Assembly (NCBI GenBank): GCA_964030475.1 | Contig: CAXIPT010000011.1 | Location: forward strand, 2,755,938-2,819,937 | Direction: 5' to 3' | DNA: 64,000 nt | DNA from: Tethya wilhelma | Lineage: Eukaryota > Porifera > Demospongiae > Tethyida > Tethyidae | Shown: positions 23,635 through 34,881 of the stretch, one piece after another | How positions within the stretch are numbered: the first letter of the stretch is position 1 | Layout of the letters: every line of letters starts with the position of its first letter | Translations under genes and position numbers: made by a program | Notes under the pieces: generated by a model | Databases searched by the model: none | Seen by the model: only the letters and a program-made list of their open reading frames with translations | What the model was told of the DNA's origin: nothing

Positions 23635-25156
23635 ATCCTCTTCTCTGAATCAAATGACCGGTGGATATGCTGTGATTCTTGGCAATTCATGGATTGATTT
23701 TAAATGTACAATATAAATAATGTTTGATATAATAATTTAATAATAATGTTGTGACACCCTTTTAGTTTAGCTGAAACATGCATGCATGCATGTGGTTTAG
23801 ATGATACATGTTTAAGGTTCAGGTGGTTCAAGTGGGGAATATTGGCCATGCAGTGTTTTAGTTAATTTGATATCAAAAACTAAATTATGAGTTTAGTTTG
23901 AGTTATCAAATACCTCAAACTAATAAGGGTTTTAGTTTTAGTTATAGTTAACTTAAACAACAATAGTAAACTTTGTGTGACTCATTATTGGAACATCTGT
24001 CTCATAATGCATGCATTGTATGTTACTAGTAATAGTGTAGCTTTGTGTGTCTATAAATAATCTGTGCTGAAATTGTTTTTGTTTGTGATGATACTTTAGG
24101 GTTGTACATATTCTGTGAAAAAATTTGAAGTGAATTCATTATGTTTTGGTGGAGTTATTTGGTTTTGTAATTTCCTTTCTCATAATAGCATGCAGCAGGT
24201 ACTCTTTGTGATACTTTTATGAATAATTTTCAATTTCTCATGAATTATTAATAATACAGCAAATAAATAGTGTTGCTATGGCAACCAAACACACATGGTT
24301 CATCTAACTCTGATCTGGCGCATGACATTTATTGTAGTCAAGATACTGCAGGAAAAATGTTCTGGATTGTATAGTGTGCTTTATTTAGAAAACCCATTGT
24401 AATACTGTACTCCATGCATACGCAGTTCTGGGTACGAGTCAATTTTAAGCAACTAAAATTAGTTTGCCATAGCAACATTATTTAACTGCCACCTAATTAT
24501 TATTTATAACCAGCTAAAACAATAGGTCATGTGACATAATTGATTATACTTACATTATCTAATTACACAAGCCCAGTCCCTAATCCACCTAAGACCGTGT
24601 ATGCCTTTATCAAACAATAATGAATCATGACGAACACATGACATCATGTCACATGCCACACCAAGGAGAAGATAACCTAATGCATGATCAACCAGCTTCT
24701 GTCCTGCTGAAGAAGACTACTCATCAAAAGGCCTATGGGAAGAATTCTTGAAGATTAGCAATTGGAGCTTTTAGAAGAAGCATCTGAACAGGACGGAAGA
24801 AGCATTAGTAAAAGACTTTAAGAAGCATTTTTGAAGAAGTGAAAAAATATATTATAATAACCAATCAAAATCCTAAATATATCTTTCCTAAACCCCATTG
24901 ACTAGCTGAGAGAGGGGAAAAGGAACGTCTCGTAACTGTTGACCACTTTCCATGTGCAATCACAGAATGTTGTCACTTCCAATCAGATTCAAGCATTTTG
25001 TAATTTGCATTCAATGAGATAAAATTTCCCGCCAAATCTCATATTGTCCTTGTCATGTGAACCCTGTGTGCAAAAATGGTAAGAAACTATTATATTTTAC
25101 ATTTAATTTTATTCCCTTTTTACACGCATTTATACATGCACGTACACACTCACAGG
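23635..25156. other. Non-coding stretch with an inverted repeat
   Basis: GTGTTGCTATGGCAACC at about 24,270 is mirrored by GCCATAGCAACATTATT at about 24,465, with ATAATTCAT-type arms. This resembles the inner repeat of the TTAA element at 22,090-22,360. GAAGAAG-rich sequence lies at 24,700-24,840. No gene seen. Confidence 0.5.
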
Positions 25157-25975
25157 GATGAAACTTTCCGGAAGGTGTTTAGTGAATTAAGAGTTGTGAG
25201 AAGTCTTTTACAAGACAAAGTACGCATAATGGCTCTCACGGTTACTGACACACGTAAACTGTGTGTCGTATATACTCTTGGCATGGTGTCACCAATAGTT
25301 ATGTCCCAGCCACTAGATCGAACTAATATCAAAAACATTGTAATTTCAAGGTGTGGAACTCCTGAAGAGGAAATGGCACCTCTGATGGAGGAGATATAAG
25401 CTGGGAGAACAAGAATGGACAATGGACTGCTACAAAGCACACATGTATATACATCTGTGTGTCGTACTCTTGGAGTTGTGTCCCAGCCACCAGACCGACT
25501 GAATATCAAATACATTGTAAATTCAAGGTGTGGAACTCACAAAGAGGAAATGGCACATCTTATGGAAAGCTAGAATGGACAAGGTTATAGTTTACTGTAG
25601 AACATTTGACAAAGATTTACCTTTACTTAAAAGAGTCGGCTTGGTAACAAAATTACTCGACCAATTGGTGCCAGGGACTTGGCCAGGTTTAGAATCGTTG
25701 ACATGTTCACTGCCTGTACAATACCTAAAGTAAACCAGTCTATTTTGGAATCATTTCGACAAACAAATGGCAGACTACGTGTTGTCATTGCAACAATAGC
25801 TTTTGGCATGGGTATTGATTGCCCAAATGTGAGAAAAGTGATCCACTGGGGCCCATCTACTGATATAGAACAGTATGTGCAAGAATCAGATAGAGCTGGA
25901 CGTGATGGACTACTTTCTAGAGCAATACTATATGTAACTGATCTACAAGCACATCCAGTGGAAGATTGTATGTGA
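25157..25975 (+). pseudogene. RecQ-like DNA helicase remnant with internal duplication
   Basis: Reads DETFRKVFSELRVVRSLL and MALTVTD (RecQ helicase motif III region, canonical ALTAT), then SQPLDRTNIK. After a stop a second, diverged copy of the same block follows (SQPPDRLNIKYIV..GT..EEMAHLM), so part of the gene is duplicated in tandem. The second RecA lobe continues with VIVYCRTFDKDLP, then RLRVVIATIAFGMGIDCPNV (motif V) and QESDRAGRDG (motif VI, usually QETGRAGRDG), ending near 25,975. Several stops and at least one frameshift are present. RecQ enzymes unwind DNA 3' to 5'; dispersed RecQ-like copies in invertebrates suggest mobile-element carriage, which is inference here. Confidence 0.8.
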
Positions 25976-26387
25976 CAAATACTGCCACAATAGGAACACA
26001 TGTAGACGGAAGATCCAAGTGAAAGTACTAATAACATGGTATTGTGTACTGTGAATGTGTTTGTATGTGCAGTAAATGTATCCATGACAATATGTAAATC
26101 TTTATATCAACTTGTCAGATTCACATTTAGAACTAAAATATACAATATTATGTAGGTAGAGTCTACAATGTATTATGACAACAACAAAATTTAATATGCC
26201 AAAATGTCAGATTTACAATTAAAACTAAACAATGGTAGGTATGTACAGTGTACCATAACACTCAACAACAACAAAAAATTAATATGCCAAAAATTAATCA
26301 ATTCAAAAGCTAGATCTCTCTTGTAGCAACGTTGCTCAAATACTTGGGAAATGTTCTGTGATATCGCCTATCAACAACTTTGAACAC
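25976..26387. other. Non-coding interval
   Basis: Two diverged copies of a motif including GTCAGATT..ACAATT..AAACTAAA and ACAACAACAAAA sit at about 26,115-26,190 and 26,205-26,280. No gene. Confidence 0.4.
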
Positions 26388-26987
26388 CTATGACTTTTGA
26401 TGTATCTGTTCTAACAAAATCTTAATGTCTCGAATACACGACCTTGTCGATCTGCGATCGGATGGTTGCTTAACTGAATTAGCCTTGTCAAACTCCTTCA
26501 CGATGGGAATTACATGACCGATCGATTTACCGACCCGCTGAACAGCTTTGTCGGACCAAAGGCCAGCAATCTTTACTTTAGCCTCTCTGTTCAAGTGCTC
26601 CATGGGGAGGTCACAAGGTATATTACGACCCCCTACGACCATGAACATTGACCATACGATTCCATTTGAGCTGCATTGCCAATCTTGGAAAAAAGAGGAA
26701 GCTATATTGAGATAATTTTTCCAGCCAGATGCTTTAAATATCGGCAGGAAAAATCTCCAACAGCGGAAAATTCTATCTCCATCATCCTCATGAACAGCAT
26801 CATTGAACTCCATCAGTAAGAGACCAAATTTTGCAAGCGTACACATGTATGATAGGTTTTGCTGTTGCAAGGAATCCAGTTCCTTGATGTTAGCTGGGAA
26901 AAACTCTTCACTAGGATTGTCACCTGCTGAGGACATGCCAAATGTTGTCATTGCTGCTGAAATGGTGTGGGCTTCAACAACAAGCAA
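26388..26987 (-). CDS. DUF6589-like fragment, 199 aa
   Basis: Open without interruption over 199 codons. It carries blocks I associate with the DUF6589 family: FNDAVHEDDGDRIFRCWRFF, PIFKASGWKNY, IVWSMFMVVGGRN and IPCDLPMEHLNREAK, then a DKAVQRVGKSIGHVIPIV tail. The function of the family is unknown; members are scattered and multicopy in invertebrates and fungi, often near mobile elements. A full-length member is larger and has more upstream sequence, which is not found here, so this is a 3' fragment or last exon. It lies about 400 bp from the RecQ remnant, on the opposite strand. Confidence 0.6.
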   Translation of the reverse strand: MLVVEAHTISAAMTTFGMSSAGDNPSEEFFPANIKELDSLQQQNLSYMCTLAKFGLLLMEFNDAVHEDDGDRIFRCWRFFLPIFKASGWKNYLNIASSFFQDWQCSSNGIVWSMFMVVGGRNIPCDLPMEHLNREAKVKIAGLWSDKAVQRVGKSIGHVIPIVKEFDKANSVKQPSDRRSTRSCIRDIKILLEQIHQKS

Positions 26988-27143
26988 GAAAAAATCTTCA
27001 CATGATGTTTAGCAAGTGATAAAGTGTTCCACTAGAGGAGTAACAATCATACAGGAGTTTCCAGATAACCTAATTTGGAGGAATATTTGATAAGCACAGT
27101 CATGCACTTTATTAACAGTTTATGTGAAAACATTAACACTATG
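26988..27143. other. Left flank of the copia element
   Basis: Short non-coding interval ending in the CTATG target duplication (27,139-27,143). Confidence 0.6.
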
Positions 27144-27520
27144 TGTTGAAAAGATTAATTCTTGTGAATGCTCAAGCTCTAGCTAAAATGCGACTAAAAG
27201 CGAAATTGTTCAAAGTTCAGTTCAGAGATTCAAAATATTATCTTTAGTGAAAGAGTACAGAATGAGAACAATAAAAATATACGAGAAAACTCTTTTTAAA
27301 AGGTACCAAGTTTTAAGGTGAGCCTCCATACAAACAAAAGATGCAGACAAAGAAAGTGTAACAATAGTGAGGCCTACAGAAACCATACAGAAACTAATAG
27401 TACAAAGTTACAGTTAGCACAAAGATTACATTTCTAATGCTACTAAGTAAAGACAAATTACATAATACAAAATAACTGTTCGGTGCACGATGTAATTGTG
27501 TTGAGATTGTATTTCCAACA
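27144..27520 (-). repeat. 3' LTR of the copia element
   Basis: 377 bp. On the minus strand it begins TGTTGGAAATAC, ends CTTTTCAACA and is followed by the CATAG target duplication. The purine-rich ATTGAATTGAGGAG just upstream may be the polypurine tract. Confidence 0.85.
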
Positions 27521-27541
27521 CTCCTCAATTCAATATCATGT

Positions 27542-29150
27542 TCAGTGTTCACTTGTAAGTTCAATCAGTCCAACTTCATATCGTAGTTTACAAAATTGTT
27601 CACGACTAAGACCTTTAGTAAAAATGTCTGCAATCATTTCATTTCTTTAGACTTCCATTTTTCACTGTTAGTTGCCTCTTCTTAGGATAGTGGATCTGCA
27701 ATAGCAGTATTGGCTCGATAGCCATAGTAATCAGGAGGTGCAGCACTTCTTTGAGATCTCCTAATGGTTGGTTGTGAAGCTGAAGGTGGATCAGAGTGTT
27801 CTGGTCTTGACTGCGTAGCTGGTTCAGTATCATCATTAAAATCGAGTTCTAATTCACTTTCATTGTCAGATTCTTCCAGACTTGTGGCTTCTTTTGTTGT
27901 CTCATTAAATTGAACATCTCTACAGCTTGCAACGATCCAGATCATAAAGTTGATATCCCTTTGTTTCGTGCCCATATCCAAGGAATACACACTTCCTTGC
28001 TTTCGAATCCAATTTGCTTCTTTCGTCTTTTGGAATGTGAGAGTATGCAGTGCATCCAAAGACTTTCAGATGATGGGCAGATGGTTTCTTTTTGAACCAG
28101 GCTTCGTAGGGAGAGACATCATTCAATGACTTTGTGGGACTCCTGTTCCTGCAGTTGAGAGAGTTTTAGCCCAAAATAAGTGAGGCAATTTTGCATCTAT
28201 TAACATAGAGCACGTAGTTTCGAGAAGAGTCCTGTTCATCCTCTCGGCAACACTATTCTGTTCAGGTGTCTTCGGCACGTCTGTTGCCTTCCTTCTTCAA
28301 TAGCTCCTCAAACATGCTTGAGGTATACTTACCACCATTGTCAGTGCCAAGTGTCTTCAACTTCCTTCCAGTTTCATTTTCAACCAGAGATTTCCATTCT
28401 ACAAAGCGATCAAAGAGTTTATCTTTTTGTTTGAGAGGGAGAGTACACCCATACATAGTGGGTCTTGTCATGTATAAAGGTGACGAAATACTCAGCTCCT
28501 CCTATATAAAGATTAGGAATTCAACTTACCACAAGCATCACTGTGAACAAGTTCCAGAGGCTCTTTCGATCATGCCCCATCGCTCGTTGGAAAGTGACCT
28601 GTGGTGTTTACCACCAACACATGTTTCACAAAAAAATGATATCTTTTAATGCATCATAGTCGAACTTGGTCAGCATTTTGTTATTTGCCAATTTGTTTAG
28701 ACTTTGTTTTCCTAAGTGTCCAAGTCGATAATGCCACAACTGCTCTTTGCTTTCGGCTGCAGCAGCATTTAGCTGTTGTTTGGGATGTTGATACTGCATG
28801 GAGGTAGTAGAGACTACCCACTCGGTTTGCTACAGCAATCAGCTTCTTTCGATCATCAAAGATTTCGCACTTCTCTTGACTGAAGAGGATTTTTGCTTTT
28901 GCTTTGACAGCCTTGGATACACTGAGAAGGTTGTACTGGAGATAAAGTACATCACGGAGCTTGCACTTATTGAGTCGGCCATCATCAAATTTCATTTCCA
29001 GGTAGATGGTTCCAATACCAGTGGCCTTCAGTGAATGTCCATCACCCAGAGTAACATTTTGTGGTTTGTCCAGCGCTTCCAAAGAGCTGAACTGATTTTT
29101 CGTGCTACACATAATTTATGGCATGTTGCACCAGAGTCGATGATCCAGTT
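27542..29150 (-). pseudogene. Copia pol remnant: protease, integrase, RNase H tail
   Basis: Protease active site WIIDSGATCH at about 29,120-29,150. It is followed by a protease/GAG-pre-integrase stretch with LGDGHSLKATGIGT, RDVLYLQYNLLSVSK and NRVGSLYYLH. Integrase pieces follow: TLGTDNGGKYTS (an Asp of the DDE core) and then PEQNSVAERMNRTL (the Glu). The integrase C-terminal region includes HLKVFGCTAYSHIPKDERSK and a Ser/Pro-rich linker with RRSQRSAAPPDYYG. Immediately after this, where RT should begin, the sequence jumps to EMIADIFTKGLSREQF, the last 30 or so residues of copia RNase H, and a stop at 27,542. Stops and frameshifts interrupt several places. Confidence 0.85.
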
Positions 29151-29243
29151 GTTGAGCTCCCAATGTGTGACTTGCTACAAGAAGACCACCACTAGTGTTA
29201 GAGTTCGTCTCAGTACTCACTTTAGCTTTGTTTGCCCTGTGTT

Positions 29244-29980
29244 TCACCTCCTTCCTTTTTTTCTCTTCTGCTTTTTGTGTGTCAGCAGCAAGTTTTCGGC
29301 AATTTGTCTTTGCTTTTCACAGTAGTGACATTTCAATGATGAGGAAGTGCGCCTCTTCTGTTGCTTTGTGTGGAATGCAGAATTCTTTTTATCTCCCGAT
29401 TGCTCACTCATTTTCCTTTCTTGATGCTGCAATCTTTCAGTTACAGTTTCCATACTCAGAACAGTTTTACTTGCTTCCAGAGCAGTGACCAGCATATTGT
29501 AGGAACTAGGTAAGCTTGCTAGGAGATGAACAACATGGTCATCGTCTGAGACCGGGTCACCAATCACTGCGAGAGATTCGAAGATCTCGGACATAGTCTT
29601 GATGTGTTTCTGAACTGATTCACCTTCTTGGAATTTAAGGGAGTAGAACTTTCTTCGTAGCTCTAGCTTGTTTACCCACGTCTTCTTCTGAAATTGGTCA
29701 GACAGTTTTTCCCAGACTTTGACGGGGTCTTCAGGATCAGGAATCAGGTAGACCAAGGCAGGGTCAACAGACAGCACAATCATTGCAAGTGCCCGATCTC
29801 TCTGTTTCATGAACAATTTTCGCGCTTCAGCATTGGCTTCCGTATCAGCAAGGATTTTTCGGTACCATCAACCATCTTCCAAAGTTCATCTTTTACTAGT
29901 GTAATCTTGCACTGTACTTTCCACGTCAGGTAATGTTTCGAGGTAAGTGGAGCAATCGATACCATTTTCATTTCTGCCAT
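29244..29980 (-). pseudogene. Copia gag remnant (UBN2-type)
   Basis: Starts at the ATG at 29,980 (MAEMKMVSIAPL), with LTSKHYLTWKVQCKITL typical of copia gag N-termini. A frameshift near 29,810 is followed by the long ORF with VWEKLSDQFQKKTWVNKLEL, QKHIKTMSEIFESL and LLASLPSSYNMLVTAL, the UBN2 signature order. The C-terminal zinc knuckle begins CHYCEK but its second half is lost to a frameshift. Confidence 0.82.
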
Positions 29981-30107
29981 TATTGCCAATGTTTCTCAAA
30001 AAGATAATCAATAGTCACAAGTTCACAAACTTGACACAATAGTTTTTGCTAGATGTCTTGAACTAATAATCACAAATTGAAAGTGATAGCCTGACTTGGG
30101 CCCATAA

Positions 30108-30502
30108 AGGATTAAGTCTTGTGAATGCTCAAGCTCTAAGCACAGCTACCTGAAATGCGACCAAAAGCGAAATTGTTCAAAGTTCAGTTCAGAGACTCTC
30201 TTTAGCTCACTCAATACGATACAGAACGAGAACAACAAAAATATGTAAGAAAACAGTATTTAAAAGGTACCAAGTTTTAAAGCGAGCCTCCATACAAACA
30301 AAAGTGCATTGTAACTACCGACAAAGAAAATATAACAATAGTGAGGCCTACAGAAACTAATAGTACAAAATTACAGTTAAAATTAAACAACACAAAGATT
30401 ACATTTCTAATGCTAGTAAGTAAACACAAATTATATAATACAAAATAACTGTTCGGTGCATGATGTAATTCTAAACATGATGTTGAGATTGTATTTCCAA
30501 CA
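30108..30502 (-). repeat. 5' LTR of the copia element
   Basis: About 395 bp, on the minus strand starting TGTTGGAAATACAATC. Its inner end lacks the CAACA seen in the partner and its boundary is therefore approximate. The CTATG duplication is at 30,503-30,507. Confidence 0.8.
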
Positions 30503-30772
30503 CTATGGTCATATGTATGTACCTCTATGACACACATCTTAGCATGCCAATCTTCTGCAGCAGCTTGGGCGCCTACTGCCGTGCGTATGTTTCAAAAAAA
30601 TTGAAATAAATTGAAACGCCTGAAAATTGAAACATTTGAAACAAAATTGAAACAAATCTGGTAAGGGTCGTTAGCACCGTATCGCGTACTTGCACGCGCG
30701 CAATTCAAGCGCTGCATCACGTGTACTATCTAAAATTCGAAGAGTCGAGCGCCAAAGCAGCTGCATTGCAAT
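30503..30772. other. Non-coding interval with AATTGAAAC repeats
   Basis: Five or so near-tandem TTGAAAC words at 30,598-30,655. No gene. Confidence 0.45.
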
Positions 30773-31830
30773 ATGCCCAAGCTTGGTCTTTCGGATTCTG
30801 AGTGGAGGAGTAGGCTCCAGAGATATGCAGATGGTCAGTTCTCTTTTGGAAGCGGTGAGAGGCCCAGGAAAGGTTCCAAATGGGCACAAAGACTTGAGGC
30901 AATTGAGAAATGCCCAAAGCACCACAACACATCAACAGTAGATGTCCTTGGCAGGAAGATATCCTGTAGCTGTGGATTCCATTCAACAGTGGTAAGCCTA
31001 CATTTACACTACTAGTGCTGCAATAGAAATATATCAAATGTTCAGTATAAATTGCAGCCCAATTCTCAACCTGTTGGTGTGGATGTACGTGCTAACAACA
31101 GAAGTGCTAGTGCAGTAGGTGTAAAGCATCATGTGGACAGCTAAGCTCAACAGCTCCATCACCTACACCAATCTCTTCTACAACTCCATCTACACCACCA
31201 CATAATTCCCAGAAGAGGCCCCGCCCCGCGTTATTGTCCCAACTACTTCAATGTGGGAGCCTCCACTGAGTTCTGGGCCTTCTCCTAAGGTATATATAAC
31301 TAAGAACATCCTCATAGTAGTTCTATATTTATGCAAAAGTGTGTATCACATTTTAATTACAGAGAAGCAAAGCAACTAACATTAGGAATGAAAGAAGTGA
31401 AATCGTCATATCTGTGCTGACAGATTCCGAGAGCTCTTTTTCACTGAAGAAAATGGCAGAGGGGTTGATGAGCAGGTACAAGACAGCTGGACAACCTGCA
31501 CCCAGGATCCTGTACACGGATAGAGACTGTTGCTCATTGATTCATGGAGAGTCAAAGTATAAGGTACATGTACAAATGTATGATGTACATGTATATGTAT
31601 ATGTGTGTTACATGTATGCACAGCGACACTCTCATTCTTAAATTTAATTTTACTATAGGAGCTATTTTCTGAGTGGGGTGATGTGGTCGTTCGACTGGAT
31701 ACTTGGCATTTTATGAGGCGCCCAGCTTTGGCGCTGAATCTCTCTAGCTTGTCTCTGCCCCTTTCTGAGTTGCTGCGGATTCTCTGGCAGCCTCTGATCC
31801 ATGAAGCAGTCAGTCCGGTTATAAGTTAAG
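30773..31830 (+). pseudogene. Decayed multi-exon transposon-like gene (RNase H-fold-like motifs)
   Basis: Candidate exon 1 is open from the ATG at 30,773 (MPKLGLSDSEWRSRLQRYAD) to a GTAAGCC donor near 30,992, with a C-x-C near its end. A Cys-rich, Ser/Thr/Pro-rich stretch (CSRCKASCGQ) lies at about 31,110. Around 31,400-31,560 the frame reads VLTDSESSFSLKKMAEGL and APRILYTDRDCC. At 31,660-31,800 it reads ELFSEWGDVVVRLDTWHFMR. The pair YTDRDCC and RLDTWHFMRR reminds me of uncharacterised, multicopy invertebrate and fish proteins (DUF6729-associated) that look like transposase derivatives. That assignment is from memory and weak. Stops and a lost intron frame suggest decay. Confidence 0.4.
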
Positions 31831-32915
31831 ACAATTGATACATAATTATAGTTACACACACGAGCTAGTGTAAAGATCACATACCAAGTAAAGTGGGTTC
31901 ACAATCATCATCATACACTGTACTTTTCTCCTGAGATACAGGATCAACCACCTCACCTCCTCTTCAGTAATTGACATGGGAACATATTCCTTTTAAGTAC
32001 CTCCCTCCCCAGACAAATACATATAAAAACCACTAATTTTCAGACAATTTAAAGCAATTCCAGCATCATACCTGTAAGCCAATCAGGCAAAACCCAATGG
32101 ACTATATGAACACACCTGGTGGATCAACACTTAGAAGTCACCGTTTCACAATCTGAGCAAAAGCTCGAGCTTATCTAGAGATTCAACGTATCTGGATTTC
32201 TTAACTAAAGTATTAAAAGAACAAGCCAACTAATAATGGAGGTAGGACAAGCATCACAACCCATGAGACACACAACAGCAACACAATTAAAGCACTCTTA
32301 AGCAAAAGCAGCTAAAAGCCGCCTTTGACTTCCCTTTTACTGATATAGAAGAGCAGAAAGAATGACTGTTTGATACATGAAGGGTGAATTCTCTAATAAA
32401 ACGAAAATTGTTCAATTAGTAATGTTCGACCTCAAGCAGGAAGGAACACTTCCCGGTCTCATTGACAAACTGTCAAATGAAACCCATTTGAAATGACCAA
32501 CAAGTAAATCTTGACACAGAGGACAAAAATTAACGAATCAACACGCAACTATATAATTGATTCTACCAAACCAACAGATTCCAAAACTATACCAACACTT
32601 CACAGAAACTAAGTCTTGGACAGAAAGTCAATACAACTGCGAAAATTGAGGGGCCAGCAGAAGTCATCACCACAGAATCTAAAGAAACAGAATCTATACA
32701 TCGCAGACTCATCAGCATCAGACCAATGTTAACTTTCTCGCAAGATGTACAAATTCTCCAAACTAACAGTGATACATTATCAAGAGAGTGTCTTTCTGTC
32801 AATTGGACCAAATTCTACACAAGATGAAGCAGGGGACATTGGTGAAGTTATAAAAGATGAACTAATAGCTGAAATAAATTGCAAAATAGTTGAAGGTGAA
32901 AATACCACCACTACA
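31831..32915. other. Non-coding stretch
   Basis: Nothing recognised; only short unconvincing ORFs on both strands. Confidence 0.45.
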
Positions 32916-33523
32916 TACCGTATTCGTTCTAATATAGGCGCCACTAAAAATTAATTTCAGTGTCAAAAGGCGCCACTAATTGGAATCCGAAAAATTAACT
33001 AAGTTGGTAAAGGGTGCCTAAATTAGGACGGCGCCTCTGAATTAGAACGGTTTTCCATCTTTGCGAGCTCAAGCTCAGCAATTCAACGAGTAGCTGACAA
33101 ATTAATGTCAGTATAGAAGACAAAACTTGAAAAGTAGCTTGCTTTCAGTTCTATTAGAACTCAGAATTTCAACCAGAACTAACAAGACTCAGCTTTGGTA
33201 ACTCAACGTGACTCGATCAAGACTCGAAACTTCAGTAGCAGTTCTACCATTAACCGAGGGAATTCACTTATCAACTGTGCAAAAACTGGTAAGTACTCTT
33301 CTCTGCTAAAAAGCAGTAAAATAGCTTTGCCCACTGTGACACAAAATACTGCTTCTGACACTTTCGTGGCCACCTGTCAATATAGGTTCCAATTTAATTA
33401 GGGGCTGCCTAAAAAAATTCCCTTCCAAAAAGGCGCCTCTAATTGGAACCGTAATAATTGTGGTTGAGGCTTGAAGGGCACCTAAATTAGGACGGCGCCT
33501 ATATTATTAGAACGAATATGGTA
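32916..33523. mobile_element. 608-bp TIR element (TACCGTATTCGTTCTAAT type)
   Basis: The left end TACCGTATTCGTTCTAATAT and right end TATTATTAGAACGAATATGG + TA are inverted repeats. GGCGCC(A/T)CTAATTGGAA blocks recur four times inside in both orientations. No coding capacity. TA at the tips suggests a TA target. Confidence 0.8.
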
Positions 33524-34347
33524 TATACCACATGTAGCCTCCTAATAACACAGTCCACCATAGCAAGATATCTAATGCACATAATATATCACTTCCCTCA
33601 AAACTGCCCTTGCCTGCAGGAGCCACCAAACCAACTCACCAACCAACAATGCTAGTGGTTACTGCTTTTAAAATAGATTTGTGGCAGTTAACAAAAGTGA
33701 AGATACTGAAGCTGATACACGTATATTGATGCAAATGATAATCACAGATTTGGATAATTTTTTTGGCATATCACAAGGGCGTTTATAATCAAATTGGTTA
33801 CTCCCTATTGATGGCAGTTCGACACTTCTACAAAGGCCTTGAAGGATTGCCTTATAAGATGAGTGATTGAACTTTTTTAATGCTTGACTGGTACTTGTGT
33901 AATGGAAGAGCAAGATAACCTAGCTGCAAGTGAGTTGCTCTAATACTGAAGCTGCTGCAACTATTCACGAATACACTCAGCATTGTCCTATGTGTAATAC
34001 CTACACTAATGAACATGAACATCCATCTTGCGGTCAAGGACTTAAAAGAAATACCTAGTACATAAGTATACATCTCCTAGAGTTGCTGACCACTTTCCGA
34101 TGATGGTGACCTCAACAGCACTAGATTGAGGTACACAAGATAACGAGGCTGAGCTGGTAGCATTGCCATCATTATGTTTATTTAACTTGTATGAACTGTT
34201 TGTGAACTATAAAGTTTTTGGAAACTTTTACAATTGAGATTTATGATTATAAACATTTATGAGCTTCAGCACTAGACAAATGAGTCCACACAATGCATTG
34301 CAGTGCTTGCTCCCATCTGCCTCAACACCATTAATAGCGCGATGTCT
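33524..34347. other. Non-coding stretch
   Basis: No recognisable gene. Short ORFs on the minus strand (33,668-34,073) lack family resemblance. Confidence 0.4.
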
Positions 34348-34671
34348 CATAGGTGCCAACTGTCTCAGAATTCCTGGGACAGTCCTGGATTTGAAGCCTC
34401 TGTCGCGTGCATGTCCTGTCCGGAAATCCAAATTTACCTGAAATGTCCCAGATTTCAGACAGAAATGTGCTTTTTCCAAGCTAAACTTAACTCTATACTA
34501 TCCCAAATCTATCTAAAGAGGCTAACAAAGCAATAATCTTGTGCTTTCTGAAGCGCTAAAATACTTTTTCAATTAAATGGGCGTGTCAACATGTGAAGTG
34601 GGAGTGGGTAGGGGGCACAAAATTTTCACACATGCAGTTTGTAACTTTTTAGCTGGAGGTTGGCACCTATG
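34348..34671. mobile_element. CATAGG..CCTATG element copy 2, 6-bp duplication ATGTCT
   Basis: Starts CATAGGTGCCAACTGTCTCAG and ends GGTTGGCACCTATG, flanked by ATGTCT on both sides. The subterminal CCTGGGACAGTCCTGGA matches the GGGAC words of the element at 18,962. 324 bp, non-coding. Confidence 0.85.
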
Positions 34672-34881
34672 ATGTCTTATTCTTCTTTCTTTCTAAGAAA
34701 GAAACACAATTTTTTCTCTAGTGGTACTATTTTGTTATTTGTAACAGATAAGATAAATACTATGATCTTCCTCAAAATATTGTTTCAGAGAGTTAGGTTT
34801 TAATCTTTATAACTTGAAACTTGTACTATGGGCTAATCAGAAATATTGGTTACAGCTTACGTTTTATTAAACTAGAAATTC
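34672..34881. other. Short non-coding interval
   Basis: 3' flank of the minus-strand gene at 34,882. Nothing specific seen. Confidence 0.4.

Larger units (their letters stand above)
27144..30502 (-). mobile_element. Ty1/copia LTR retrotransposon, RT/RNase H deleted
   Basis: LTR-like repeats at 27,144-27,520 and about 30,108-30,502 share most of their length (minus-strand start TGTTGGAAATACAATCTCAA; the distal copy ends CTTTTCAACA). The element is flanked by CTATG at 27,139-27,143 and 30,503-30,507. Minus-strand coding order is gag, protease, integrase, as in Ty1/copia. The integrase tail then joins the very end of RNase H, so the polymerase is missing. Coding parts carry stops and frameshifts. 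Confidence 0.92.

Noticed and set aside
28266..29489. Plus-strand ORFs in the copia region
   Set aside because: Antisense shadows of copia integrase and gag, which read convincingly on the minus strand.
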